The notes under the pieces were generated by a model, which saw nothing but the letters and a program-made list of their open reading frames with translations, did no database searches and was not told where the DNA came from. Positions 33,101-45,228 of a stretch of 64,000 nucleotides of DNA are shown here, one piece after another; within the stretch, counting starts at the first letter, position 1; every line of letters begins with the position of its first letter. Made by a program: the position numbers and the translations under genes. Where the stretch lies: the NCBI RefSeq assembly GCF_002937115.1, contig NZ_NHRY01000078.1, forward strand, positions 1 to 64,000, written 5' to 3'. The stretch is from Rhodopila globiformis. Its GTDB lineage: Bacteria > Pseudomonadota > Alphaproteobacteria > Acetobacterales > Acetobacteraceae.

Positions 33101-34102
33101 ATGACGGCAATATCCAACTGGCCCATCCGCCAGGGCCGTGACACCGACGGCCCCGGCATCATCGCCCTGATCGCCTCCTGCTGGGCCCGCTATCCCGGCA
33201 TCCGCATGGACGTGGACGGCGAAATGCCGGAACTTCATACCCTTGCGACCTATTATTCACAGCAGGACGGAGCCCTCTGGATCGCCGGGACCGACAGCCG
33301 CGTCGCCGGCATGATCGCCACCCGGCCGCTGGACAGCGGCACCTGGGAAATCTGCCGGGTCTACGTGGACCCCGCATTGCACGGCGCCGGCCTCGGCCAT
33401 GCCCTGCTTGACCATGCCGAACGCCACGCCATCGCCGCCGGCGCGCAATGCCTCACGCTCTGGAGCGACACGCGCTTCGGCCGCGCCCACCGATTCTACG
33501 AAAAGCGTTCCTACCTTCGCCACGGCCCGGTGCGGGTGCTGGCCGACATCTCCAATTCCTTGGAGTTCGGTTATGCAAAGCCGGTCAACGGCCTGGAATT
33601 GTTGGATATTGCCGCGGCAACGGCCGCCGCGGCCCGGCTGGCCGACATCCTCGTCGCCTGCGTCCAAACCAGCGCGTCACTGGAATTCCTGCCGCCTCTG
33701 GCCGCCGGCAAGGCGCGCGCCTTCTGGCACCAGATCGCCGCCGATGTCGGCGCCGGCCGCCGCGCCCTGGCGGTCGGCTGGCGTGATGGCGTGCTGCTGG
33801 CGGCCGGCCTGCTGGACCTGGCAACGCCCGAGACCCAGCGGCACCGCGCCATCGTGCGCCTGGTGATGGTCCACCCCGAGGCCCGCCGCGCCGGCCTGGG
33901 CCGCCAGGTCCTGCGCCGCCTGGAGCAGGCGGCCGTTGCCCACGGCCGCACGCTTCTGACCCTGGAAACCCGGGCCGGCGACCCGGAGGAGCCGTTCTTT
34001 CAGGCGGAAGGCTGGACCGAGGCCGGGCGCATCCCCGACGCCATCAGCGGCGCCGAGGCTTCGGCGCACGCCGCGGTCGTCTTCTGGAAGCGCGCCGGCT
34101 GA
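33101..34102 (+). CDS. Protein with two tandem GNAT acetyltransferase domains
   Basis: A 333-residue protein. The first GNAT domain covers about 1-165: ICRVYVDPALHGAGLGHALLDHAERHAIAAGAQCLTLWSDTRFGRAHRFYEKRSYLRHGP, where GAGLGHAL is the acetyl-CoA pyrophosphate loop. The second covers about 190-333: IVRLVMVHPEARRAGLGRQVLRRLEQAAVAHGRTLLTLETRAGDPEEPFFQAEGWTEAG. Both appear to have intact cofactor loops. The ATG at 33101 has GGAG at 33089-33092; an alternative ATG at 33083 exists. Substrate unknown. It converges with the IclR gene, 6 bases apart. Confidence 0.88.
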   Translation: MTAISNWPIRQGRDTDGPGIIALIASCWARYPGIRMDVDGEMPELHTLATYYSQQDGALWIAGTDSRVAGMIATRPLDSGTWEICRVYVDPALHGAGLGHALLDHAERHAIAAGAQCLTLWSDTRFGRAHRFYEKRSYLRHGPVRVLADISNSLEFGYAKPVNGLELLDIAAATAAAARLADILVACVQTSASLEFLPPLAAGKARAFWHQIAADVGAGRRALAVGWRDGVLLAAGLLDLATPETQRHRAIVRLVMVHPEARRAGLGRQVLRRLEQAAVAHGRTLLTLETRAGDPEEPFFQAEGWTEAGRIPDAISGAEASAHAAVVFWKRAG

Positions 34103-34108
34103 GGCGGC

Positions 34109-35056
34109 TCAGCGCAGGATCGAATGCGGCCGGGCGTAGGTCATCATCCTGGCGCCCATCGCCCATTTCGACGTGCTGTTCGGATCCTCCTGCAACAGCG
34201 CGTCCTGCACCGGCTTGCCGACGGCCCCCAGTTCCATCGACAGCTTCGCCGCCGCATCCATCACCTGCGGCAGCACCGCCCGCGGCCGCGGCGGGCGCAT
34301 CCGCATCGACGGCGAGCTGATGTGCAGCACCGCCACCACCGCCCCGGTGGCGTCGCGCACCGGCGCGGCGATCCCGACGGCGCCGGCGACGACTTCGTCC
34401 GAGGTGATCAGGTAGCCGCGGGTGCGGATGCGCTGCAGGTCCGCGGCGATCCAGGTAGAGTCGATCCGGGTCGCGGGCGTGAAGCGGTTCAGCCGCTGGG
34501 CCAGCAACTGGGTCTGCACCGGCTCCGGCGCGAACGCCAGCAGCAGGCGGCTGCTGCCGGCGTGCAGCGGGCCGCGCTTGCCCACTTCGGTGTACATGCG
34601 GATGGCCGGATCGGTCTGGTAGATCGCGACCGTCTCGCTTTCCATCCCGTCGCGTACCCGGAGATAGACATTCTCCCCCGTCGCCTTGCCCAGCGCCGCC
34701 ATGATCGGCATGGCCGTCGCGGCCAGCGCGCCCTGGTCCGCCGCCGCCCGACCCAGCGCGCTCCAGCGCGCCCCCAGGCGCCAGAGGCCGCGCGCCTCGT
34801 CCTGGATGGTGAAGCCGCGTGCCTTTAAAGTACGCAGCAAGCGAAACGCCGCCGTGCGTGTGCAACCGGCGTTTTCCGCCAGCGCCGCCAGCGAGGCCGG
34901 CCCGAGACGCGACAGCGCCTCCAGCAGGTCGAGCGTACGATCGACGGCGGCGATGTTGTAATCCCGGGACCGGCCGGGAGGAAATGGATCATGGGCAGGG
35001 GGCGCGGCTTTGAGCTTGGTCTTGGTGGTGGTCGTGCTGCTCTTGGCTGTCCCCAT
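34109..35056 (-). CDS. IclR-family transcriptional regulator
   Basis: A 315-residue regulator. After a Lys/Thr-rich N-terminal tail of about 30 residues (MGTAKSSTTTTKTKLKAAPP), the winged helix reads IAAVDRTLDLLEALSRLGPASLAALAENAGCTRTAAFRLLRTLKARGFTIQD; the effector domain follows, with GSSRLLLAFAPEPV and RGYLITSDEVVAGAVGIAAPVRDATGAVVAVLHIS, the usual IclR ligand pocket region. ATG at 35056 with GAGGGA upstream. No adjacent catabolic operon on its side, so its targets are elsewhere. Confidence 0.92.
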   Translation of the reverse strand: MGTAKSSTTTTKTKLKAAPPAHDPFPPGRSRDYNIAAVDRTLDLLEALSRLGPASLAALAENAGCTRTAAFRLLRTLKARGFTIQDEARGLWRLGARWSALGRAAADQGALAATAMPIMAALGKATGENVYLRVRDGMESETVAIYQTDPAIRMYTEVGKRGPLHAGSSRLLLAFAPEPVQTQLLAQRLNRFTPATRIDSTWIAADLQRIRTRGYLITSDEVVAGAVGIAAPVRDATGAVVAVLHISSPSMRMRPPRPRAVLPQVMDAAAKLSMELGAVGKPVQDALLQEDPNSTSKWAMGARMMTYARPHSILR

Positions 35057-35388
35057 TGTCCGGTCCCTCTACTTTTAGGTGGTGCACGGCGTTGTGGCAC
35101 ACGTTTGATACGCCAAACTGTTTAAACCGGCACCAAAAATACTTGTTGGTAGATTTGCATTCCAAAAAGTTGCAGTCAAAGGGCTTGCTGCATAGGAGCT
35201 ATGCAATCCGTCCAAAACCGTGCACTATATTGCATATGGTTGCGGCGCACGCGGCTGGCTCGCGTCGGCAGGGGGGTGCTGCCGGTTTGGGCACCAGTCC
35301 CACCTTCGTCGCTTGTCGCGCCGCCTCGCCTGCGCTAAAGCGCCGCGTTCAGGTCGCCGCGAACGCGATTCGGGGCGCGCAGACTTAT
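35057..35388. promoter_or_regulatory. Region between the IclR gene and tRNA-Leu
   Basis: No gene is supported. AT-richer than its surroundings near 35100-35240, as expected for promoters of the IclR gene (leftward) and the tRNA (rightward). One small palindrome, TGCATA-GGAGC-TATGCA, lies at 35189-35205 and is repeated in part by ATTGCATAT near 35230. It may be an operator. Confidence 0.4.
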
Positions 35389-35473
35389 GCGGGCGTGGTG
35401 AAACTGGTAGACACGCCAGATTTAGGTTCTGGTGGCGAAAGCCGTGGGGGTTCAAGTCCCTTCGCCCGCACCA
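35389..35473 (+). tRNA. tRNA-Leu (anticodon UAG)
   Basis: The 7-bp acceptor stem GCGGGCG pairs with CGCCCGC; the anticodon stem CCAGA/TCTGG encloses the loop TTTAGGT with anticodon TAG, reading CUN-type leucine codons. A long variable arm (GGCGAAAGCC region) marks a class II tRNA. The T-arm is GGGGGTTCAAGTCCC and CCA is encoded at 35471-35473. It stands just upstream of tig. Confidence 0.95.
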
Positions 35474-35561
35474 GGCGCTGTTGACGTCACGCAGCGGCGA
35501 CGGGCCGGCAAGGCCCGCACATTCGGTTGAACAGGATTTTTTGGTAGGATTGGCTGGCACA

Positions 35562-36938
35562 ATGCAGGTTACCGAGACGCTCTCCGACGGGCTGAAGCGT
35601 GGCTACACCGTGGTTCTCCCCGTCGCCGATCTGGACGCTCGCCGGACCGAGCGCCTGGCCTCGATCAGCAAGTCGGTGCGTCTCCCCGGCTTCCGGCCAG
35701 GCAAGGTGCCGATGCCGATCATCCGCCAGCGCTTCGGCAAGGACGTGTCGGCCGAGGTGCTGCAGGAGTCGGTGAACGAGGCGACCCAGCAGGTGCTGAG
35801 CGAGCGTGGCCTGCGCCCGGTGCGGACGCCGAAGGTCGACATGGTCACGGAAAACCCCATCGCGCTGGCCACCGACCTGGAATTCAAGCTCGAGATGGAG
35901 CTGATGCCGGACGTCACCATGCCGGATTTCAGCACCATCCAGCTGACCCGCTACAAGGCCGAGATGCCATCCGACGCGGTGGACAAGGCGCTGCAGCAGA
36001 TCGCCAAGTACAATCGTACGCTGGAACCGCTGTCCGCGGAGACGCTGGAGGCCCGCGGCAACGGCGCCGTGACTGGCGAGATCGTTACCATCGACTTCGA
36101 GGGCAAGATCGACGGCGTGCCGTTCGAAGGCGGCAAGGGCACCGACATGCAGGTGGAACTCGGCGGCGACGGGTTCATCCCGGGCTTTGCCGAGCAGCTT
36201 GAAGGCGCCCGGCCGGGCGAGGCGCGCGTGCTGAACGTCACCTTCCCCGAGAACTACGGCAAGGCGGACCTGGCCGGCAAGCCCGCCACCTTCGACGTCA
36301 CGGTCAAGCAGGTCAGCAGCCAGGCCATCCCGGCGATCGACGACGAGCTGGCCAAGAAAGTCGGCGCCGGTACCCTGGACGCGGTGAAGGAAATCATTGT
36401 CGCCCGCCAGCGGGAGGAGATCGATTCCGCCTCCCGCCTGCGGCTGAAGAAGGAACTGCTGGACGCGCTGGCCGGCATGGTTTCGTTCCCGGTGCCGGAC
36501 TCCCTGGCGAACCAGGAATTCGACCAGATCTGGCGGCAGTTCGAGCAGGCCCGCAAGGCCGGCACCGAGGACGAGGACGACAAGAACAAGGATGAGGAGA
36601 CCCTCAAGGCCGAGTACCGGGCCATCGCCGAGCGCCGCATCCGCCTGGGCCTGCTGCTGGCCGAGATCGCGCGGCAGAACAACATCGCCGTCACCGAGCA
36701 GGAAGTGACCCGCGGCATCATCCAACGCGCGATGCAGTACCCGGGGCAGGAATCGCAGATGATGGAGCTGTACCGCAAGTACCCGCACCTGACGGACAGC
36801 GTGCGTGGCCCGCTGCTGGAGGACAAGACCGTCGATTTCATCCTGGAGCTGGCGAAGGTGACCGACGCCACCGTCACGATGGAGGAGCTGATGCAGGAGC
36901 CGCCGGAGGCGCCGAAGACGGAGTCATCGGCGGCATAA
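35562..36938 (+). CDS. tig: Trigger factor, ribosome-associated chaperone
   Basis: A 458-residue trigger factor that binds the ribosome exit tunnel and folds nascent chains. Domain order: ribosome-binding N-terminal domain with the tail motif GFRPGKVPMPIIRQRFG (signature GFRxGKxP), FKBP-type peptidyl-prolyl isomerase domain (VTIDFEGKIDGVPFEGGKGTDMQVELGGDGFIPGFAEQLEGARPGE), and a long helical C-terminal chaperone domain. The ATG at 35562 starts MQVTETLSDGLKRGYTV, the normal N-terminus; the open frame extends upstream through the tRNA and is ignored. It heads the conserved tig-clpP-clpX-lon cluster. Confidence 0.97.
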   Translation: MQVTETLSDGLKRGYTVVLPVADLDARRTERLASISKSVRLPGFRPGKVPMPIIRQRFGKDVSAEVLQESVNEATQQVLSERGLRPVRTPKVDMVTENPIALATDLEFKLEMELMPDVTMPDFSTIQLTRYKAEMPSDAVDKALQQIAKYNRTLEPLSAETLEARGNGAVTGEIVTIDFEGKIDGVPFEGGKGTDMQVELGGDGFIPGFAEQLEGARPGEARVLNVTFPENYGKADLAGKPATFDVTVKQVSSQAIPAIDDELAKKVGAGTLDAVKEIIVARQREEIDSASRLRLKKELLDALAGMVSFPVPDSLANQEFDQIWRQFEQARKAGTEDEDDKNKDEETLKAEYRAIAERRIRLGLLLAEIARQNNIAVTEQEVTRGIIQRAMQYPGQESQMMELYRKYPHLTDSVRGPLLEDKTVDFILELAKVTDATVTMEELMQEPPEAPKTESSAA

Positions 36939-37053
36939 GCGCCACATCGTGCTGATTTGCCGCTGGCCATCTGGCCGGGTGGCTGGACTTCCGGCGGCAG
37001 GCACATATTTATGAATGGCTTCTGGCTCGACCCTCTGCAACCTCTAGGTGATT

Positions 37054-37704
37054 ATGATGCGGGACCGCGATCCTGTTGAAATTTATGGCAATTCCCTGGT
37101 TCCCATGGTGGTCGAGCAGACCGCGCGGGGGGAGCGGGCGTTCGACATCTACTCGCGCCTGCTGAAGGAGCGGATCATCTTCCTCACCGGCGCGGTGTAT
37201 GACCAGGTCAGCGCGCTGATCTGCGCCCAGTTGCTGTTCCTGGAGTCGGAAAACCCATCAAAAGATATTTCCTTCTATATCAACAGCCCGGGCGGCGTGG
37301 TGTCCGCCGGCTTGGCGATCTACGACACCATGCAGTACATCCGCAGCCCGGTCAGCACGGTCTGCATCGGCCAGGCCGCCTCGATGGGCAGTCTGCTGCT
37401 GACCGCCGGCGCCAAAGGCAAGCGCTTCGCCCTGCCGAACGCGCGCGTCATGGTGCACCAGCCCTCCGGCGGCGCCCAGGGCCAGGCGACGGACATCGAA
37501 ATCCAGGCGAGGGAAATTCTTACCCTCCGCAAACGGCTGAATGAAATTTACGTTCGTCACACCGGCCAGCCGATCGAGGCGATTGAACGGAAGCTGGAGC
37601 GTGATACCTATATGTCGGCTGAGGAAAGCCGGGACTTCGGTCTGGTGGACGAGGTGGTTGACCGCCGTCCGCCGGTCGAATCTGCCGAGCCTTCCAAGAG
37701 CTGA
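37054..37704 (+). CDS. clpP: ATP-dependent Clp protease proteolytic subunit
   Basis: A 216-residue serine peptidase forming the barrel chamber that works with ClpX and ClpA. Catalytic triad visible: Ser110 in [11 protein letters not shown], His135 in VMVHQPSGG, Asp184 in ERDTYMS. It lies 115 bases after tig and is followed by its own terminator hairpin. Starts at 37054 and 37057 are both in frame after AGGTG (37046-37050); the GTG at 37048 is less likely. Confidence 0.97.
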   Translation: MMRDRDPVEIYGNSLVPMVVEQTARGERAFDIYSRLLKERIIFLTGAVYDQVSALICAQLLFLESENPSKDISFYINSPGGVVSAGLAIYDTMQYIRSPVSTVCIGQAASMGSLLLTAGAKGKRFALPNARVMVHQPSGGAQGQATDIEIQAREILTLRKRLNEIYVRHTGQPIEAIERKLERDTYMSAEESRDFGLVDEVVDRRPPVESAEPSKS

Positions 37705-37726
37705 GGCCTATCTCCATTCCAGATAT

Positions 37727-37757
37727 CCGAGGCAGGGGCTTCCTGCCTCGGAATTTT
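37727..37757 (+). terminator. Rho-independent terminator after clpP
   Basis: CCGAGGCAGG-GGCTT-CCTGCCTCGG (10-bp perfect stem) followed by AATTTT, 22 bases after the clpP stop. It separates clpP from clpX, so clpX probably has its own promoter in 37758-37909. Confidence 0.8.
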
Positions 37758-37909
37758 CCCTTTCAGTCAATTCATTGTGGTTTGTGCGGCAGAGTTCGCC
37801 GTATGCTTTCCAGCGTTGTAAGGGATGGGCTGTTCGCGGTTCTTGTCCCTGCCGCGTATAGGGAGTTATGCTTCCCCATTGTGCCCCTGTGTCCGGGGGA
37901 GGAGTGCGC

Positions 37910-39163
<1,254 letters not shown>

Positions 39164-39337
39164 TCCCGACAGCAACCCGGAAACCCGGCTCTCGGTGGAG
39201 CGATCACGGATTTCAAGGGCTTGCGACAATCTTTCCTGCGGCCATATCGGCCGCATGAGATTGCGACAGGCCCATGAATGCGTCGTCCGTGCCGCTGCCG
39301 GGCGGATAACGCTGACTGTCCATCAAGGAGGTCATGA

Positions 39338-41785
<2,448 letters not shown>

Positions 41786-41790
41786 ACATG

Positions 41791-41824
41791 AACGGCCCGC
41801 TGAACCACTTCAGCGGGCCGTTTT
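41791..41824 (+). terminator. Rho-independent terminator after lon
   Basis: A 14-bp perfect stem, AACGGCCCGCTGAA with its complement, around the loop CCAC and ending in TTTT. It starts 5 bases past the lon stop codon, so hup downstream must have its own promoter. Confidence 0.92.
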
Positions 41825-41949
41825 CCCCAGAAATCCGTGGTTCCCAGCATTGACGCGGTTAAAACCCGGCAAGTAGTGTCCGCCGGCTTTCTCCGGACAT
41901 GTTGTTCGGGACTTCGATTCGTGACTATGGATATGAGAGGGGCCACGCC

Positions 41950-42222
41950 GTGAACAAAATGGACCTCATTGCAGCGGTCGCTGACGGGACAGACCTCTCG
42001 CGTGCGAAGGCAGGTGAAGTCGTCGATTCCGTGTTCGGCGCGATTATCGATGCGCTGAAGAAGAAGGAAGAAGTCCGGCTGGTTGGCTTCGGCACGTTCG
42101 TCGCGGCCACGCGTAAAGCCAGCACGGGCCGCAATCCGCGAACCGGCGAAGAGATGGAAATTCCCGAATCGACCACCGTGCGCTTCAAGGCCGGCAAGGG
42201 CCTGAAGGACTCGGTGGGCTGA
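41950..42222 (+). CDS. hup: DNA-binding protein HU
   Basis: A 90-residue HU-family histone-like protein. The chain VNKMDLIAAVADGTDLSRAKAGEVVDSVFGAIIDALKKKEEVRLVGFGTFVAATRKASTGRNPRTGEEMEIPESTTVRFKAGKGLKDSVG shows the dimerisation helices, the GFGTF turn and the GRNPRTGEEM DNA-contact arm. The GTG at 41950 is chosen because HU proteins normally start MNK and GAGAGGGG lies upstream; ATG at 41899 and 41959 are the alternatives. Bends DNA and compacts the nucleoid. Between lon and tRNA-Val, a common arrangement in alphaproteobacteria. Confidence 0.95.
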   Translation: MNKMDLIAAVADGTDLSRAKAGEVVDSVFGAIIDALKKKEEVRLVGFGTFVAATRKASTGRNPRTGEEMEIPESTTVRFKAGKGLKDSVG

Positions 42223-42264
42223 GACGGGCAAGGGGGGGTGCTTTCGGGCGCCTCCCGCCTCCAG

Positions 42265-42339
42265 GGGCGGTTAGCTCAGCGGTAGAGCGTCTCGTTTACA
42301 CCGAGAGGGTCGGCGGTTCAAATCCGTCACCGCCCACCA
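42265..42339 (+). tRNA. tRNA-Val (anticodon UAC)
   Basis: Acceptor GGGCGGT/ACCGCCC; D-arm TAGCTCAGCGGTAGAGC; anticodon stem TCTCG/CGAGA with loop TTTACAC, anticodon TAC; T-arm CGGCGGTTCAAATCCGTC; CCA encoded. It lies 42 bases after hup. Confidence 0.95.
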
Positions 42340-42573
42340 GGGTTCCAGACCTACCGTTGCCTTGAAGCAGTCCGTCTACTGGCAACTTTTCTCCCAATTG
42401 GCTTCCTGTACGCCGTTGGCGATGAAAGCCGCCAGGGGTCGAGGCCGCGCTTGTGGCTCCTGTCGCCACACAGGCCAGAACGCGCAAGCCGACCGAATCT
42501 CCGTTCGTAACATGCCGCTGACACGAAGTGGACCGGCTCTCCGCCCAAGTGGCGGCCTTGGGCTCCTGTGGTT

Positions 42574-42954
42574 CTAATCCCATCGGTCCTTTGACCAGTT
42601 ACGCACCTCCACGCTCCCGTCCGCACGCACCTCCACCAGCAGGTTGATCAGGCTGTCCTGGCATTCAACAGTGTCAAGCGCCAAGCCAGACAAACGGCAT
42701 TGCTCGTCGGCCGCTACCGTTGGCACGATTATGATCAGCCCATTGTGTACCTCAAGCTGGGCATAGATCCGAAGGAAGTCACGGCGATTGTTGGTGACGA
42801 TGATGTAGTCGCGTTCAGCCGCCAACATGGCCAAAACCCGGTCGTCAGCGCCTTCCCGATTAAGCCAGGCGACGTGCATTGCGACATAGCCACGCTCTTT
42901 GGCCGTGCCAGCCAAATAGGGCGACAGACACTCATCAATCAGGATGGGGTCCAT
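42574..42954 (-). CDS. DUF5615-type PIN-like protein, probable toxin
   Basis: A 126-residue protein with the short PIN-like fold: MDPILIDECLSPYLAGTAKERGYVAMHVAWLNREGADDRVLAMLAAERDYIIVTNNRRDFLRIYAQLEVHNGLIIIVP. The early IDECLSP, the central GADDRVLAMLA and the later VTNNRRDF are the three conserved acid clusters of DUF5615. It follows the DUF433 gene and its ATG at 42954 overlaps that gene's stop by one base, so the two are coupled. Together they form a recognised putative toxin-antitoxin pair; activity has not been shown for this copy. It sits between two tRNA genes. Confidence 0.85.
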   Translation of the reverse strand: MDPILIDECLSPYLAGTAKERGYVAMHVAWLNREGADDRVLAMLAAERDYIIVTNNRRDFLRIYAQLEVHNGLIIIVPTVAADEQCRLSGLALDTVECQDSLINLLVEVRADGSVEVRNWSKDRWD

Positions 42955-43208
42955 CACGCCGCAGCCGGATGGTCCCGCCAGCCTGGCCCGATCGTCTCCT
43001 CAGCCCACGCGATGGCCGCCTCGATCCCGTCGAGAGGCAGGGAGGGGTAGTGATTGAAGATGTCCACGCGGCTGTATCCTGCCCGCAGATGCACCAGGAT
43101 CATCTCCACCGGGATTCGCGTGCCGCGAATCGTCGGTACCCCGCCCATGATCTCGGGATTGCAGACAATCTCCGCCGGGAGGCTCCGCTTCTTTGCGTGC
43201 AGAATCAT
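42954..43208 (-). CDS. DUF433-type protein, probable antitoxin
   Basis: An 84-residue DUF433 protein: IVCNPEIMGGVPTIRGTRIPVEMILVHLRAGYSRVDIFNHYPSLPLDGIEAAIAWAEE. The GTRIPVEMIL and LxxGYSxxDIxxxYPxL motifs are diagnostic; the fold is a winged helix that likely binds DNA at its own promoter. First gene of the two-gene unit with the DUF5615 protein. Its promoter must lie in the 106 bases before the tRNA-Asp gene. Confidence 0.88.
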   Translation of the reverse strand: MILHAKKRSLPAEIVCNPEIMGGVPTIRGTRIPVEMILVHLRAGYSRVDIFNHYPSLPLDGIEAAIAWAEETIGPGWRDHPAAA

Positions 43209-43314
43209 GACCGGTGGCTCCTTTCCCCAATATATACCCGCCAGTCGCGCGATTTCCAGCCAAACGCCCTTGACGCCCTACGCCGCCCGGCATACACGCA
43301 GCGCCACACGATGC

Positions 43315-43391
43315 GCGGGTGTAGCTCAGTCGGTTAGAGCGCCGGCCTGTCACGCCGGAGGTCGCGGGTTCGAGCCCCGTCACTCGCGCCA
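43315..43391 (+). tRNA. tRNA-Asp (anticodon GUC)
   Basis: Acceptor GCGGGTG paired with CACTCGC (one G-T wobble); D-arm TAGCTCAGTCGGTTAGAGC; anticodon stem CCGGC/GCCGG with loop CTGTCAC, anticodon GTC; T-arm CGCGGGTTCGAGCCCCGTC; CCA encoded. It lies 260 bases before nuoA. Confidence 0.95.
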
Positions 43392-43453
43392 TCATCTCAT
43401 TCCCCACCGCACATGCCGAAAGCCCGGGCTGCCCTGACGGCCCGCTGTGCCGT

Positions 43454-43480
43454 GCGGATTTGTTGTGAATCCGCTTCTTC
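43454..43480 (+). terminator. Probable terminator between tRNA-Asp and the nuo operon
   Basis: GCGGATT-TGTTGTG-AATCCGC, a 7-bp perfect stem followed by TTCTTCTT. It lies 62 bases after the tRNA and would stop tRNA transcription ahead of the nuo promoter. Confidence 0.6.
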
Positions 43481-43650
43481 TTGCGCGCTCGTCATCTTCC
43501 GGTGCAGGTTTTGTTACCTTAGCCTATGGCCCTCGCCGCGCGTTCGCGTTAAGAGCCTTGCGCAACTGCGGAACCGGACAAGCCCACGCGAGACGCGCGC
43601 GGCGCGGCCGGTTCTGCGGTCGCGTCCAAAGAGCAAGTGCGGATCAATCA

Positions 43651-44016
43651 ATGCAACCTGTCCTGTTCGGGTATCTGCCCATCCTCGTCTTCCTGGTGAT
43701 TGCCGGCGTTATTGCCGTCGCCATGGTGGGTGGGTCATTGATCGCCGCCCGCCAGAAGCCATATGCCGAGAAGCTTTCGGCCTACGAGTGTGGGTTTGAG
43801 CCCTTCGACGATGCGCGCCGGCGGTTTGACGTGCGGTATTACCTCGTCGCGATTCTCTTCATCATCTTCGATCTGGAGGTCGCGTTCCTCTTTCCCTGGG
43901 CCGTCGCCCTGAAGGGAATCGGCGCCTTCGGCTTCTGGTCGATGATGGCGTTCCTGGGCGTCCTCACCGTGGGCTTCATCTACGAGTGGTGCAAAGGCGC
44001 CCTGGAGTGGGAGTGA
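43651..44016 (+). CDS. nuoA: NADH-quinone oxidoreductase subunit A
   Basis: A 121-residue membrane subunit of complex I, three helices. Conserved loop [44 protein letters not shown], where the Cys of ECGFEP lies in the loop that moves between active and deactive states. The ATG at 43651 begins [13 protein letters not shown]; upstream in-frame sequence to 43447 is not used. First gene of the 14-gene nuo operon, whose promoter should lie in 43481-43650. Confidence 0.97.
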   Translation: MQPVLFGYLPILVFLVIAGVIAVAMVGGSLIAARQKPYAEKLSAYECGFEPFDDARRRFDVRYYLVAILFIIFDLEVAFLFPWAVALKGIGAFGFWSMMAFLGVLTVGFIYEWCKGALEWE

Positions 44017-44020
44017 CAGC

Positions 44021-44575
44021 ATGAGCGACGCAACCGTACTGGCCTGGAACCGCGACCATCTGCCGCCCGGCCCGGAGCAGGATGCCGTCATCAAGGGCAT
44101 CACCGGCGAGATGGCCGACAAGGGCTTCCTGGTGGCGAATATCGACAAGGTGGTGAACTGGGCACGCACCGGCAGCCTGTGGCCGATGACCTTCGGGTTG
44201 GCCTGCTGCGCGATCGAAATGATCCACGCCTACATGCCGCGCTATGACCTCGACCGGCTCGGCATGATCCCGCGCGCCTCGCCGCGGCAGAGCGACGTGA
44301 TGATCGTCGCCGGCACGCTGACCAACAAAATGGCGCCGGCGCTGCGCAAGGTGTACGACCAGATGCCGGAGCCGCGCTGGGTGATCAGCATGGGCAGCTG
44401 CGCCAACGGCGGCGGCTACTACCACTATTCCTATTCCGTGGTGCGCGGCTGCGACCGGGTCGTGCCGGTCGACGTCTACGTCCCCGGCTGCCCGCCCACC
44501 GCCGAGGCGCTGGTTTACGGAATCATGCAGTTACAGAAAAAGATCCGCCGCACAGGGACAATTCTCCGTGGCTGA
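44021..44575 (+). CDS. nuoB: NADH-quinone oxidoreductase subunit B
   Basis: A 184-residue peripheral-arm subunit that holds cluster N2, the last iron-sulfur centre before quinone. Ligands: adjacent Cys62 and Cys63 (LACCAIEM), Cys127 (GSCANGGG) and Cys157 ([10 protein letters not shown]). The N-terminal extension of about 40 residues is usual in alphaproteobacteria. It starts 4 bases after nuoA and overlaps nuoC by 8 bases. Confidence 0.98.
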   Translation: MSDATVLAWNRDHLPPGPEQDAVIKGITGEMADKGFLVANIDKVVNWARTGSLWPMTFGLACCAIEMIHAYMPRYDLDRLGMIPRASPRQSDVMIVAGTLTNKMAPALRKVYDQMPEPRWVISMGSCANGGGYYHYSYSVVRGCDRVVPVDVYVPGCPPTAEALVYGIMQLQKKIRRTGTILRG

Positions 44576-45224
44576 CGCAGAAACGAAAACCGAGGCCGCT
44601 CCGCCGCCACCCTCGCCGCTGGAACAACTCGGCCAGGCGGTCGCAACGATTCGCGGCATCGCCGGCTGGCGCATCGAGCGCGATGAACTGATTGCCACAG
44701 CAGACCGCGACTCGCTGCTGGCGGTGATGCTGACGCTGCGCGACGACCCGCGCTTCGCCTTCGAGCAGGTGATGGACATCTGCGGCGTCGATTGGCTGGA
44801 GCGGGCCGAGCGGTTCGACGTGGTCTACAACCTGCTGTCGGTTTCGCTGAACCACCGCCTGCGGGTGATCGTCACCACCGACGAGAAGGCGCCGGTGCCG
44901 TCTGTCCATACTGTCTGGCCAGCCGCGACGTGGTGGGAGCGCGAATGCTGGGACCTGTTCGGCGTCGTGTTCTCGGGCCAGCCGGACCTGCGCCGGATCC
45001 TGACCGACTACGGCTTCGAAGGCCACCCGCTGCGCAAGGACTTCCCGCTGACCGGCTATGTCGAGGTCCGCTACGACGAGGAGCGCAAGCAGGTCGTCTA
45101 TGAGCCGGTCAAGCTGACCCAGGACTGGCGCAGCTTCGACTTCCTCTCCCCGTGGGAGGGCGTGACCACCTTGCCGGGCGACGAGAAGGTTTACACCGAG
45201 CGCTCCGAGCAGGCGAAAGGCTAA
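44568..45224 (+). CDS. nuoC: NADH-quinone oxidoreductase subunit C
   Basis: A 218-residue peripheral subunit that packs against NuoD. Conserved stretch [80 protein letters not shown] is the 30-kDa subunit signature. GTG start at 44568, inside the end of nuoB. NuoC is separate from NuoD here, unlike the fused E. coli form, as expected for alphaproteobacteria. Confidence 0.97.
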   Translation: MADAETKTEAAPPPPSPLEQLGQAVATIRGIAGWRIERDELIATADRDSLLAVMLTLRDDPRFAFEQVMDICGVDWLERAERFDVVYNLLSVSLNHRLRVIVTTDEKAPVPSVHTVWPAATWWERECWDLFGVVFSGQPDLRRILTDYGFEGHPLRKDFPLTGYVEVRYDEERKQVVYEPVKLTQDWRSFDFLSPWEGVTTLPGDEKVYTERSEQAKG

Positions 45225-45228
45225 GGCA

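Noticed and set aside
35220-35561. Upstream extension of tig
   Set aside because: It would run through the tRNA-Leu gene; the ATG at 35562 matches the trigger factor N-terminus.
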